NCBI RefSeq assembly: GCF_034274695.1
Contig: NZ_CP128362.1
Coordinates: 8,610,374-8,674,373 of the forward strand
Direction: 5' to 3'
From: Chitinophaga sp. LS1
Lineage (GTDB): Bacteria > Bacteroidota > Bacteroidia > Chitinophagales > Chitinophagaceae
Length of the DNA: 64,000 nucleotides
Shown here: positions 1 through 8,223 of the stretch, one piece after another
Layout of the letters: every line of letters starts with the position of its first letter
Position numbering within the stretch: the stretch's first letter is position 1
Position numbers and translations under genes: made by a program
The notes under the pieces: generated by a model
Told to the model about the DNA's origin: nothing
Databases searched by the model: none
The model's input: only the letters and a program-made list of their open reading frames with translations

Positions 1-923
1 TAGATGAGACTTACATCTGTTAGATGCGAGACGAAATCAAAATCGAGGACAGCTATGCCTTCCGAAAAACGGTAAAATGGTTGGTTGATGAGTGCGAAGA
101 ATTCGCCGGAAAAAACATTGTTGGATGCAGAATTTGGATCATAGATAAAAGATTTGAACACGCGTTGTAATGTTCTATCAGTTATGCAGAACCGGGGCTT
201 CTTGTCATATTCAAAGCCATTATAAGAATTGACTATTGTTTCCAGGAATGTGAAATAGAAATTATAGGGAGATGCTACATTAAATGCGTCGGAAAATTCC
301 TTTAAAGGCTGCGGGCCGTATCGCTCTTCCATAAAACGAAAGAATAAAAATGCTTTCAATGCATTAACTCCATACATATTATTTTTTTTCCTGGCGAACT
401 CCTGCTGAAATAATTCGAGCTTCCAAAGAAATTCTAATGACAACACATTTTTATTATCGGCGCGTTTGTAATACTCATCATTAATGGCAAGGATTGCGTC
501 GAACAGTGCCATTTGCAAAAGGTCTTCATTTTCTTCATTGATATTGTCCATATCTTTTATAGGCCTGTAGCGGGCAATTAGTTTTGCCATCAGGTTCACG
601 ATAGCCTGGGAAGTAAAGACCACTGTGTACTTTCCTTGATGAGTTGAGAATATTTGAGTTAAACGTTCATAAGCCGATTTGTGTATTTTATTAAATACAA
701 GTCGAAATATTTCGGTATCAATTTGATTGGGACTGCCCTGGCATTCAAAAATGATAGCATTTATTCTTGAGAGTATGATTATCAATACATCGGTAGGATA
801 TTCGGAAAGCTGATCGATCGAATCTCTGGGAGCGGACTTGCCATAAAATTCGCTATAATCGACCACTCCAAAAACTGAGAAGGTATAGTTTTTTGATTTG
901 GAAAAAGAGCTGGGTTTTTTCAT
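1..923 (-). CDS. Unknown protein, 3' end cut by window edge
   Basis: An open frame runs on the minus strand from an ATG at 923 to the left edge without a stop, so at least 307 residues are present and the C-terminus is missing. The start MKKPSSFSKSKNYTF is Lys/Ser rich and is not a signal peptide. The body is a mixed charged and aromatic sequence with no transmembrane stretch and no motif I recognise; it contains helical segments such as EFLWKLELFQQEFARKKNN. Codon use matches the neighbours and the frame is long and uninterrupted, so it is very probably a real gene. It is followed upstream by about 300 bases without a gene. I cannot assign a function. Confidence 0.7.
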   Translation of the reverse strand, partial: MKKPSSFSKSKNYTFSVFGVVDYSEFYGKSAPRDSIDQLSEYPTDVLIIILSRINAIIFECQGSPNQIDTEIFRLVFNKIHKSAYERLTQIFSTHQGKYTVVFTSQAIVNLMAKLIARYRPIKDMDNINEENEDLLQMALFDAILAINDEYYKRADNKNVLSLEFLWKLELFQQEFARKKNNMYGVNALKAFLFFRFMEERYGPQPLKEFSDAFNVASPYNFYFTFLETIVNSYNGFEYDKKPRFCITDRTLQRVFKSFIYDPNSASNNVFSGEFFALINQPFYRFSEGIAVLDFDFVSHLTDVSLI

Positions 924-1232
924 GTGATGTAATTCGAAATGCAATAATCAAAGAAATTCTTTAGTTTTTAATATATCCTTAAAACATGTACTTGAAAAAA
1001 CACGAATTAGTCTTAATCTTCTTCAAAAGAGCGGCTATGACAATCCAACTTAATGAAATAATATAGTTAGGGTTTTTTGACTTCTGCGTTTAGCAGGAAG
1101 CAGGGAAGCTAATTGATACTTTTAACGAAGAACTTAAGAAAGAAAAACCAAATTTCTCAATGCTTCAAAATCTATGAAATGGGATTTTATTAGCAATTCC
1201 TGAAATGTTCAAAATTATCAACTCAAGGTATT
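924..1232. other. Intergenic stretch with a possible gene remnant
   Basis: There is no complete gene here. On the plus strand a short in-frame piece at about 1094-1178 reads EAGKLIDTFNEELKKEKPN and ends in TGA. It looks like the helical tail of a small protein with no visible start, so it may be a decayed fragment. Its identity is unknown. Confidence 0.25.
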
Positions 1233-1532
1233 TCAGGCAATTTGCTTTCTTGTCTTTTTACGTAAACGTTGGCTTGAAATATGGATAATTGGTTCACCGA
1301 GTTCAGCTTCTAATTTTGCTAATGTCATTAAAGTGAAATTATGATTCCCTTTTAACCATTTATTAATCTCAGAGGATTTCTTCCCCATTCTTCCCGCGAG
1401 GTCTTTCTGTGTATATCCTCTTGCCTGCAAAATCTGTTCAATCCTTATAACAATATCTGTATATTGTCTTACAAATATTCTTACCTCCGCGGGTGTTTCT
1501 TCCTGAATTTGTTTTGCTACTTTACTTCGCAT
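1233..1532 (-). CDS. XRE-family HTH protein, probable antitoxin
   Basis: This 99-residue protein has a helix-turn-helix of the XRE/Cro type at about residues 30-85, including GYTQKDLAGRMGKKSSEINKW and a following helix FTLMTLAKLEAELG. The N-terminal helix and basic C-terminus (RLRKKTRKQ) fit a small DNA-binding antitoxin. It starts 11 bases after the stop of the 176-aa gene upstream, so the two are probably co-transcribed with the toxin first, as in higBA operons. By analogy with HigA-like antitoxins it would bind the partner and repress the shared promoter. The family assignment is seen in the sequence; the antitoxin role is inferred from gene order and size. Confidence 0.75.
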   Translation of the reverse strand: MRSKVAKQIQEETPAEVRIFVRQYTDIVIRIEQILQARGYTQKDLAGRMGKKSSEINKWLKGNHNFTLMTLAKLEAELGEPIIHISSQRLRKKTRKQIA

Positions 1533-1543
1533 ACCAATAGTTT

Positions 1544-2074
1544 TTATAAAATGATTTCCTCTCCTCCATCATTAGCTCTTATTTCCCTCTTCTTTTGATC
1601 AATGCAGATTTCCTTGTGTAGTAACGCTTCTTCTATCCTTCTTGCAAATTGGCAAGCTTCCCGCCATTTCAAATTCAGATCTCTGCTTGCTTGGTTTGTT
1701 AATGCTGATTTCACTCCCCCATTAAATAATACTACTAGATCGGAGCGATTATTTACTCTTAAAGAGTATAATCTTAAGGGAAAATTGGGATAAAAAAATG
1801 TAATCTCGCCTAGTTTTGCTTTCCCTTGGTTGGGTAAGCCAATTACTTCATTTTCAAATCGATTGAACAACAAGTCAATTGCTCCGTAATCATCCCCTAT
1901 ACTATCCAAAATAAAACTTAATAGTATTTGTGTAGGCTTTTTAAGCTCGGGAATGGCGGAATATTTCTTAAAGAATTTATCCGTTTCAGAATTCCTAGCG
2001 TCTTCCTTGCGTACCGTATAAAATGTACATTTATCTGATTCATCGTCCCAGGTTTCTAGTACAAAGTTATTCAC
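1544..2074 (-). CDS. Probable toxin of a HigBA-like toxin-antitoxin pair
   Basis: This 176-residue soluble protein lies immediately upstream of, and in the same direction as, an XRE-type HTH gene. The central segment FPLRLYSLRVNNRSDLVVLFNGGVKS resembles the beta-sheet core of RelE/HigB-like proteins, where a sheet ends in a short loop before the last strand. The C-terminal half is helical and charged. It is longer than a typical RelE/HigB toxin (about 90-120 aa), so an additional N-terminal region of about 80 residues is present. The role as a ribosome-dependent or other RNase is an inference from gene order and weak fold resemblance. No catalytic residue set can be defined by eye. Confidence 0.5.
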   Translation of the reverse strand: MNNFVLETWDDESDKCTFYTVRKEDARNSETDKFFKKYSAIPELKKPTQILLSFILDSIGDDYGAIDLLFNRFENEVIGLPNQGKAKLGEITFFYPNFPLRLYSLRVNNRSDLVVLFNGGVKSALTNQASRDLNLKWREACQFARRIEEALLHKEICIDQKKREIRANDGGEEIIL

Positions 2075-2497
2075 TTATAAGTTAATTTGCAAGTTTAATT
2101 TTAAATCAAAATTTCAATATAAAATATTGATTGTTAAAAATTAATATATTTATATTTAAATTTTTCATTTTCATGACAAATCAGATTCATTTCTACTTCA
2201 TAAGAACATTTATATTCTTCAGCAGTTTTGATCTACATTATAATTGCATAAGTGGCTCCATAATAATAAGGTCGTTGAATAATCAGTACTTAAGAATAGG
2301 CTGTTTAATAGTCGCCTCAGAACATAGCTGATTGAAATAGAAGGGTTAGAATTGGGAATATAGACATCATTTATATATAGGGGAATAAAAATATTTACTG
2401 AATTTCTATAATTAACAATAGCAAATCAGTGATAAATTTCACCAACCAATTGGCAAATTTTAGATAAATCCTCCGAAAACCGGTTCGAAAGTTTATA
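2075..2497. other. AT-rich intergenic region
   Basis: This very AT-rich DNA lies upstream of the toxin gene and probably contains its promoter. No coding signal is convincing on either strand. The right end (2436-2490) is a copy of an interspersed repeat, listed separately. Confidence 0.5.
2436..2490 (+). repeat. Interspersed intergenic repeat, copy A, split by the IS
   Basis: The sequence from ATTTCACCAA to GGTTCGAAA matches 39329-39383: 26 of 32 bases agree over the AGATAAATC...GGTTCGAAA part. The rest of the unit (GGTAGCCCGCAGG) reappears at about 3828-3842 on the far side of the IS3 element. The insertion sequence has therefore landed inside this repeat. A third, diverged copy is at 17659-17710. 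All copies lie between genes. Confidence 0.5.
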
Positions 2498-2554
2498 ATA
2501 CTCCCCAAAAATCGGACAGTAAGTTTAAGTGGAAAAACATCTTAAATTTACGAT

Positions 2555-2887
2555 ATGAACAAGGGAAGAAGAAAGTTCAATGCAGCATTTAAAGCGAAGG
2601 TAGCAGTAGAAGCCTTAAAAGAACAACTCACACTTGCAGAGCTGGCTGAGAAGTATGATTTACATCCCACTCAGATAACGGAGTGGAAGAAACAGCTGTT
2701 ATCAGGCTCTGAACAGGTATTTGATCAGGGTAAGAAAGCTGATTCTGAAGCAACAGATCACCAGGAAGAAAAGGATGAACTATATAAGCAAATCGGTCAA
2801 CTCAAGGTAGAGAATGACTGGTTGAAAAAAAAATCTGAACAGGTCTATGGGAAGAACTGGAAGGATGGCTATAGTAAGCAAGGATGA
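2555..2887 (+). CDS. IS3 transposase OrfA (HTH_Tnp_1 domain)
   Basis: This 110-residue protein starts MNKGRRKFNAAFKAKVAVEA, the standard opening of IS3-family OrfA. It has a helix-turn-helix (LAELAEKYDLHPTQITEWKK) at about residues 28-48 and a leucine-zipper-like helix (LYKQIGQLKVENDWLKKK) near the C-terminus. It binds the terminal inverted repeats. A run of nine A residues at 2825-2833 lies at the point where IS3 elements normally shift frame into OrfB. The OrfB frame here is displaced by +1 relative to OrfA, not the usual -1. OrfB may therefore be initiated separately at 2847 or reached by an unusual slip. Confidence 0.9.
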   Translation: MNKGRRKFNAAFKAKVAVEALKEQLTLAELAEKYDLHPTQITEWKKQLLSGSEQVFDQGKKADSEATDHQEEKDELYKQIGQLKVENDWLKKKSEQVYGKNWKDGYSKQG

Positions 2888-3800
2888 TACGGAGCTTAGC
2901 ATTGTACGTCAATGTCAATTGCTTGAAGTATCCCGTAGCAGTCATTATCATGAGCCTAAAGGAGAGAGCAAACAAAATCTGGAGCTGATGGCTCAGATTG
3001 ATCGTCTCCACCTTGAACATCCTTATTTCGGGGCTGTTCGGATGGCCAAACATTTGAGTACAGATGATCTGGTTGTCAATGTGAAGCGGATTAGGCGCCT
3101 GATGCGAAAAATGGATATTTCGGCCATATATCCGGTTCCCAATACGAGCGAGGCATATAAATACCACCAAAAGTATCCATACCTGCTAAAGGGGCTTAAT
3201 ATTGACAGGAACAACCAGGTTTGGAGCATGGATATCACTTACATTCCGATGGCGAAAGGTTTTATGTATCTGTGTGCGATTATAGACTGGCATAGCCGGT
3301 ATTTGCTATCCTGGACGCTAAGTAATACCATGACTGTTGATTTCTGCCTGGAAGCCCTTCAAAAGGCCGTTTCCATCTATGGCACTCCTGAGATCCTAAA
3401 CACAGATCAGGGAAGCCAGTTTACCAGTGAGGAATTCACCTCAGCGGTATTAAATGCTGAGATCAAATTCAGCATGGACGGTGTTGGAAGAGCTACAGAT
3501 AATATTTGTATTGAAAGGTTTTGGCGTAGCATCAAATACGAGAACATCTATCTCAATGCTTACGACAGCACGCTGGAATTATACAAAGGAATTCACAGGT
3601 ATGTGGAATTCTATAATTGGGAACGAAAACATCAAAGCCTTGGATATGTTACTCCTGCTGATGTTTATGGCGCTGCTGATAAGTTATCCACATATTCACA
3701 GCAATTCACAAAGAGAAAAAAAGTAACAAAAAAAGAGAAAGTTTATAATAGTAGTAATAGATTTGATTCTTTAATTAATAACCCACCTATTGCTGTCTAA
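2847..3800 (+). CDS. IS3 transposase OrfB (DDE integrase core)
   Basis: A 317-residue DDE transposase. An HTH_21-like segment (about residues 40-95) precedes an rve integrase core. The catalytic acidic residues are visible as D in WSMDITYIP, D in LNTDQGSQF, and E in ENIYLNAYD or the nearby NICIERFWRSIKYE, as in the DDE(35)K pattern. The C-terminal YNWERKHQSLGYVTPADVY is the usual IS3 tail. The frame is open from 2826 and overlaps OrfA. It looks intact, so the element could be active provided the OrfA/OrfB expression arrangement works. Confidence 0.9.
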   Translation: MGRTGRMAIVSKDDTELSIVRQCQLLEVSRSSHYHEPKGESKQNLELMAQIDRLHLEHPYFGAVRMAKHLSTDDLVVNVKRIRRLMRKMDISAIYPVPNTSEAYKYHQKYPYLLKGLNIDRNNQVWSMDITYIPMAKGFMYLCAIIDWHSRYLLSWTLSNTMTVDFCLEALQKAVSIYGTPEILNTDQGSQFTSEEFTSAVLNAEIKFSMDGVGRATDNICIERFWRSIKYENIYLNAYDSTLELYKGIHRYVEFYNWERKHQSLGYVTPADVYGAADKLSTYSQQFTKRKKVTKKEKVYNSSNRFDSLINNPPIAV

Positions 3801-3846
3801 TAAATGGGGAGTATCTAAGTTGTCCCGGGTAGCCCGCAGGATATAA

Positions 3847-3880
3847 AAAAGCTTCAAGTTCAATGACTTGAAGCTTTTTT
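3847..3880. terminator. Rho-independent terminator hairpin
   Basis: AAGCTTCAAGT and ACTTGAAGCTT form an 11-bp perfect stem with a 6-base loop, flanked by A and T runs. It can act in either direction. It follows the right half of the split intergenic repeat. Confidence 0.7.
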
Positions 3881-4198
3881 AATTTTCATTAGTTCTATAC
3901 TTTATTGATTATCAAACTACATTACGTTCGAATCCCCCTGGCTTGAAACTAAGAATATGCTTTGTTAAATTGAGCATGCTAATAGTGCTAAAACGTAGCC
4001 TCATTTTCGTTTGTTTCGTTTTTATTAGGTATTACTGCATAGTATTGTTCAGCTTTATTGGGAGTGCATTGGCTCAAGCATAAGTTTTAAAAGTTATAAT
4101 CAGGACTATAAATTCACTGTAAACTAAAAACCGGACTAAGAAATCGATACTTTTCTTTAAATTGCTTACTGTCTTTATTATTTATATTATTCGTTTTC
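3881..4198. other. Intergenic region upstream of the Crp-type gene
   Basis: There is no gene. At about 3926-3942 the stretch GTTCGAATCCCCCTGG resembles a tRNA T-arm 3' end and may be another diverged intergenic remnant. The AT-rich right half is the likely promoter region of the regulator that follows. Confidence 0.3.
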
Positions 4199-4783
4199 GT
4201 GGAAGAAATTAAAGAGGAACAATTCAGAAAAGGAATACATCAATTTTATCCGGTTAGTGAAACAGACTTTCAGGAAATATGGAGCCATTGCAGGATTGTA
4301 AAATTGAAACGAAATGATTTCTTTCTGAAGGAAGGGCAGTTGTGCAATAAGATCGCTTTTATTAATTCTGGCATGATCAGACACTTCTACACTACAAATG
4401 CCAACGATGTCACTCGCTGGGTATCGATGCCCGGAGAGTTCACCAGTTCACTTCGAAGTTTCCTCCGACAAGCCTTCTCTATTGAAAACCTTCAAGCAGT
4501 TGCAGACTGCGAACTGTTTGTCATAAACAAAGATTCGACAGACCTCTTATTGAAAACAAATGAAAGTTTTAAAGGCTTTTGGATCCGATGTTTGGAATAT
4601 AGCTATTTAACTATAGAAGACAGGGTATATAGCCTTATTGAAAAGTCAGCCGAAGAGAGGTTCATGTGGATGGTGAAAAATCAGCCATGGTTTATTCAGT
4701 TGGTACCTGTTATGTATACCGCTTCAATGTTAGGGATTACTCCAAGGCACCTAAGCAGGTTGCGCAAAAAATTCAAACTTTAA
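4199..4783 (+). CDS. Crp/Fnr-family cyclic-nucleotide-binding-type regulator
   Basis: This 194-residue protein has the cNMP-binding beta-barrel of Crp-like proteins at about residues 20-115 (LKRNDFFLKEGQLCNKIAFINSG...). A short C-terminal helix-turn-helix (YTASMLGITPRHLSRLRKKF) follows a helical linker. The canonical cAMP-contact residues are not obvious, as is common in Bacteroidota paralogues. The start used is GTG at 4199; no better ATG exists upstream in frame. An SDR gene follows 80 bases downstream in the same direction and could be its target. Bacteroidota often pair such regulators with an adjacent reductase. The family is clear; the ligand is unknown. Confidence 0.85.
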   Translation: MEEIKEEQFRKGIHQFYPVSETDFQEIWSHCRIVKLKRNDFFLKEGQLCNKIAFINSGMIRHFYTTNANDVTRWVSMPGEFTSSLRSFLRQAFSIENLQAVADCELFVINKDSTDLLLKTNESFKGFWIRCLEYSYLTIEDRVYSLIEKSAEERFMWMVKNQPWFIQLVPVMYTASMLGITPRHLSRLRKKFKL

Positions 4784-4863
4784 GTACCAACAATGTTTTT
4801 TAGGACATATGTCCTTTCCTAATCAATGTATCTGGCAGAAATTTGCCAATACAAATTAACGCT

Positions 4864-5688
4864 ATGCAAACAAGGAAAAAGGTCATAATGATCACCGGCG
4901 CCTCTACAGGAATAGGAAAAGCGACTGCTATTTATTTCGCAGAAAAAGGTTGGCAGGTGGCAGCAACGATGCGAACAGTAAAACCTGAAAATACATTTAG
5001 CCATCATCCAGCCATAAAAAAATTTCAACTCGATGTTACCGACAATGAGAGTATTCAAAAAGCGATCGGCGACATTATAAATGATCTGGGCATTATCGAT
5101 GTCCTTTTCAATAATGCTGGCTATGCGCTTGCTGGAGCTTTTGAAGCAACCAAAGAGGAACAGGTCCGCAAGCAGTTTGAAACTAACCTATTCGGTGTCA
5201 TGAACGTAACCCGATCGATATTACCGTATTTTAGAAAAGAAAGATCGGGCATTATTCTTAACACCACATCTTCCGGAGGAATTATTACATTTCCGCTTTA
5301 TAGCATATATAACAGTACCAAGTGGGCTTTGGAAGGTTTTATGGAAGCCTTGCAATTCGAGGTAAAGCAATTCAATATCACGATCAAGAACATTGAACCC
5401 GCTGCGGTTAAAAGCGATTTCACGCACAATATAGACTTCATTACGGATAGCAACTACGAGCAATATTCACAAGTGGTACAAAAAAATACCTTAATTGGCT
5501 ATCGGAATGCACCAGGTCCTGAAGTGGTGGCCAAAATTGTATATAAAGCAGCAACTGACAATAAGAAGAAATTAAGGTATGCAGGAACCCCACAAGCTAA
5601 ATTTATATTTTTTCTGAGAAAATTGTTGCCGCTAAGCAGCTTTAATAAAATGATGGCCCGAATGATGGAAAAGCCTGTGTCAGCATAA
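4864..5688 (+). CDS. Short-chain dehydrogenase/reductase
   Basis: A classical SDR of about 274 residues. The NAD(P)-binding motif TGASTGIG is near the N-terminus, followed by NNAG and the catalytic YNSTK, with an upstream Ser in NTTSSGG. I chose the ATG at 4864 because the glycine motif then lies at the usual distance; an in-frame TTG at 4843 would add seven residues. The enzyme would oxidise or reduce a small alcohol or ketone in the cytoplasm, substrate unknown. It lies 80 bases after a Crp-like regulator. A second, related SDR lies at 6441, and the shared C-terminal pattern (KLRYAGTPQAK and KTRYAGTEMNA) shows they are paralogues. Confidence 0.9.
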   Translation: MQTRKKVIMITGASTGIGKATAIYFAEKGWQVAATMRTVKPENTFSHHPAIKKFQLDVTDNESIQKAIGDIINDLGIIDVLFNNAGYALAGAFEATKEEQVRKQFETNLFGVMNVTRSILPYFRKERSGIILNTTSSGGIITFPLYSIYNSTKWALEGFMEALQFEVKQFNITIKNIEPAAVKSDFTHNIDFITDSNYEQYSQVVQKNTLIGYRNAPGPEVVAKIVYKAATDNKKKLRYAGTPQAKFIFFLRKLLPLSSFNKMMARMMEKPVSA

Positions 5689-6440
5689 TCGCCTTATTGC
5701 TGATTCAAAGCTTTATTACCTTCGGCAAAAGAAGGCTGGTCACTGTCCATTGTTGCGATCTTTACGCTGCCAGAGGTTTTGCCGCAAATGTAAAATCTAA
5801 TCCTAGAGAGTAGGAAGTTAAAAGTTTAACTTAATTGGAACCAAGTTGTTACGCTCAATATTTCCATTTTTTGAAGGACGACCATTCAAAATTTTCAACG
5901 TATCATTTATCGCTTTAAGGTGGTGTTTTCAATCGTCGGATATTTTCTCATTTTTCACAGGTGGCTACAGCTTGTTCGGATATGGAATCGCGAAAAACAA
6001 CAGGCAGCATCAGTCTTAAACCTGAACTTCCAGTTTAATTATTGCTGAGGCTTCGGAACCGCACAAAAATTGTATGATTACTTACTTCTCCCGAATTCCT
6101 ATTTCGGTCTGTTTCTGTAAAATCTGTCGATAAAGTCGGTAATCTTGTTCAGATCAAATGCAAAACGGGTCGAAAGTTGTCCCCTGCTCTCCGCAACTAA
6201 GTAAAAGTGGGTATAATCGAGCAAAAGTGCTTAATTGTAGTATTGGCCCCCTCACTTTACTGAAAAGCGAAACGCTTTCTTTAGTATTTCGACTGCCAGG
6301 ACTATTGCCGGTTACTTTGGTAGCTTAAGGAAGCTGCATGGTAATAACCAGGTTGACCTTTTCAGCATAGAAACCTGGACTTTTCAACAAACCACGCACA
6401 GCAGGTTCCCAATTATCTTTGCTCCATAAAATTTCCAGAA
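5689..6440. other. 750-bp region without an intact gene
   Basis: No intact frame is present. On the minus strand around 6085-6160 a short readable piece (FDLNKITDFIDRFYRNRP) suggests a decayed gene, but it has no start and several stops. The final ~60 bases are the likely promoter of the SDR gene at 6441. Confidence 0.3.
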
Positions 6441-7256
6441 ATGAAAAAAACAGTTTTAATTACAGGAGCTTCGGCTGGAATTGGAAAAGCAACGGCTATC
6501 TTACTGGCACAAAACGGCTACAATGTTTATGGTGCTGCACGCAGGATGGAAAAAATGCAGGATCTTGTAGCCTATGGCATTAAACCTATTGCATTAGACG
6601 TTACCCAGGAGGAAAGTATTCAGGATGGCATCATCCGGATTCTGAAAGAAGCGGGAAGCATTGATATTTTAGTAAACAATGCAGGCTTTGGTTTGGAAGG
6701 AGCAATAGAAGATGTAGCAATTGACGATGCACGCTATCAGCTGGAAGTAAATGTGTTTGGTGCAATGCGTTTGGCACAACTGGTATTACCGAAAATGCGT
6801 GAAAATAAATATGGTAAAATTATAAATATTTCATCTGTTGGAGGTAAAATTGCCTTTCCATTAGGTGGTTGGTACCATGCAAGCAAGTTCGCATTGGAAG
6901 CTTTAAGCGATAGTATGCGAACCGAAGTCAGGGAATTTGGTATAGATGTAATAGTTGTTGAACCAGGAGCTACTAAATCTGAATGGGGAACTATTGCAAC
7001 GGATAATCTCATGAAAACATCCGGACATACAGCGTATAAAGATCTTGCAGCTAAAACGCATAAAGTATTTACCCAATTATCAAACGGTATAGCAGAACCA
7101 ATAGTGATTGCAAAACTTGTTAAAAAGGGCATAGAGGCAAAAAATCCCAAAACCCGGTATGCAGGTACGGAAATGAACGCCAGGGTCTTATTGATTTTAA
7201 GAAAGATTTTATCCGATAAGCTGATGGATAGATTAATAATGAGCCAGATAAAATAA
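6441..7256 (+). CDS. Short-chain dehydrogenase/reductase
   Basis: A 271-residue classical SDR. It has TGASAGIG at residues 8-15, NNAGFG, an ISSVGG serine strand and the catalytic YHASK. The sequence is complete, with the usual C-terminal substrate-binding region. It is paralogous to the SDR at 4864. The AraC-type regulator at 7263 begins 6 bases after its stop, so the two form an operon and the regulator probably controls this gene. The substrate is unknown. The ATG start is unambiguous because the Rossmann motif follows directly. Confidence 0.92.
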   Translation: MKKTVLITGASAGIGKATAILLAQNGYNVYGAARRMEKMQDLVAYGIKPIALDVTQEESIQDGIIRILKEAGSIDILVNNAGFGLEGAIEDVAIDDARYQLEVNVFGAMRLAQLVLPKMRENKYGKIINISSVGGKIAFPLGGWYHASKFALEALSDSMRTEVREFGIDVIVVEPGATKSEWGTIATDNLMKTSGHTAYKDLAAKTHKVFTQLSNGIAEPIVIAKLVKKGIEAKNPKTRYAGTEMNARVLLILRKILSDKLMDRLIMSQIK

Positions 7257-7262
7257 AAAACG

Positions 7263-8069
7263 ATGGACAACAATCTTTTTCTTCAACATAATATCCTGTA
7301 TGCATGTGGTTATCAAAAAGCACAAAGTAGCGAACATTACTTTCCCGAGCACGCTTTAGGGATAATGTTATCAGGAGAATCGTATTATTTTTCAAACGAA
7401 GGGACATTTGTAATGAAAAAAGGTACGATATGCCTAATGCGAAGAAATCAATTATTCAAAAAGCTGAAAAAAGCAGATCAAAATGGCGCCCCCCCTTCGT
7501 TAATTTCTATGTTTCTTGACCAAAAAACTTTGCACCAATACGCAGTAGAAAATAATATCCCAAAACAAAGCACGTATAAAGATAAAGCTTTGATCGACCT
7601 GACAGGAGATGTGTTTTTAAAAGGTTTTTTTGATTCATTGTTGCCGTATATTAATAACCCGAAAAAACTTACTGCAAAAATTGCGGAACTTAAAACACTG
7701 GAAGCAATTGAGCTGTTGCTTCAAACAGGTGATATCTTTGAGAACTTTTTATTTGATTTTCAGGAACCACATAAGATAGATCTGGAGACGTATATGAATC
7801 ACAATTATAAGTATAACATTCCCTTACTATCGTTTGCTAAACTAACCGGACGTAGCCTTTCTACGTTTAAAAGAGATTTTACAAAGATATTTGACACAAC
7901 TCCCGAAAAGTGGTTGCAACAAAAGCGTTTGGAGCAAGCCCACTATCTAATCTTACAGAAAAAGCAACGCCCCTCAGATGTATATCTTGAAGTAGGGTTT
8001 GAAAATCTATCTCACTTTTCTTTTGCGTTTAAAAAAGTATATGGAGTGACACCAACGGAGTTATCATAA
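7263..8069 (+). CDS. AraC-family transcriptional regulator
   Basis: This 268-residue protein has an N-terminal sensing domain (about 1-155) with cupin-like strands such as SGESYYFSNEGTFVMKKGTICLM. The C-terminal double helix-turn-helix (about 175-268) contains FAKLTGRSLSTFKRDF and the conserved second HTH DVYLEVGFENLSHFSFAFKKVYGVTP. It is linked to the SDR gene just upstream (6-bp gap). Regulators of this kind activate the adjacent enzyme gene in response to a small molecule; the ligand is not predictable here. Confidence 0.9.
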   Translation: MDNNLFLQHNILYACGYQKAQSSEHYFPEHALGIMLSGESYYFSNEGTFVMKKGTICLMRRNQLFKKLKKADQNGAPPSLISMFLDQKTLHQYAVENNIPKQSTYKDKALIDLTGDVFLKGFFDSLLPYINNPKKLTAKIAELKTLEAIELLLQTGDIFENFLFDFQEPHKIDLETYMNHNYKYNIPLLSFAKLTGRSLSTFKRDFTKIFDTTPEKWLQQKRLEQAHYLILQKKQRPSDVYLEVGFENLSHFSFAFKKVYGVTPTELS

Positions 8070-8223
8070 CAAAAACAGGGTTTATGCGATGGGGTCAGTA
8101 AATTAATTTCCACAATAACGGAAGAATTAACCTGCTTTATCAGGTACATGCTTATCCGGAAATTTTCCTTGTTGGTATTAAAGGAAATATTAACAAGCAT
8201 TATGGCTACCTTAGTATCTTAAG

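Larger units (their letters stand above)
2498..3814 (+). mobile_element. IS3-family insertion sequence
   Basis: A two-frame IS3-type transposase lies between imperfect inverted repeats. The left end ATACTCCCCA (2498-2507) is the exact complement of TGGGGAGTAT (3805-3814). The match continues inwards with GACAG on both sides, about 25 bp in total. No direct target duplication is obvious at the very ends, so the precise borders may be off by a few bases. The element separates two halves of an intergenic repeat. Its length of about 1.3 kb is normal for the family. Confidence 0.85.

Noticed and set aside
2131..2331. 66-aa plus-strand frame in AT-rich DNA
   Set aside because: Composition is driven by A/T (Phe, Ile, Ser), without a conserved pattern or neighbour.
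3926..3942. tRNA gene at GTTCGAATCCCCCTGG
   Set aside because: No acceptor, D or anticodon arms can be formed upstream. It is at most a T-arm-like remnant.
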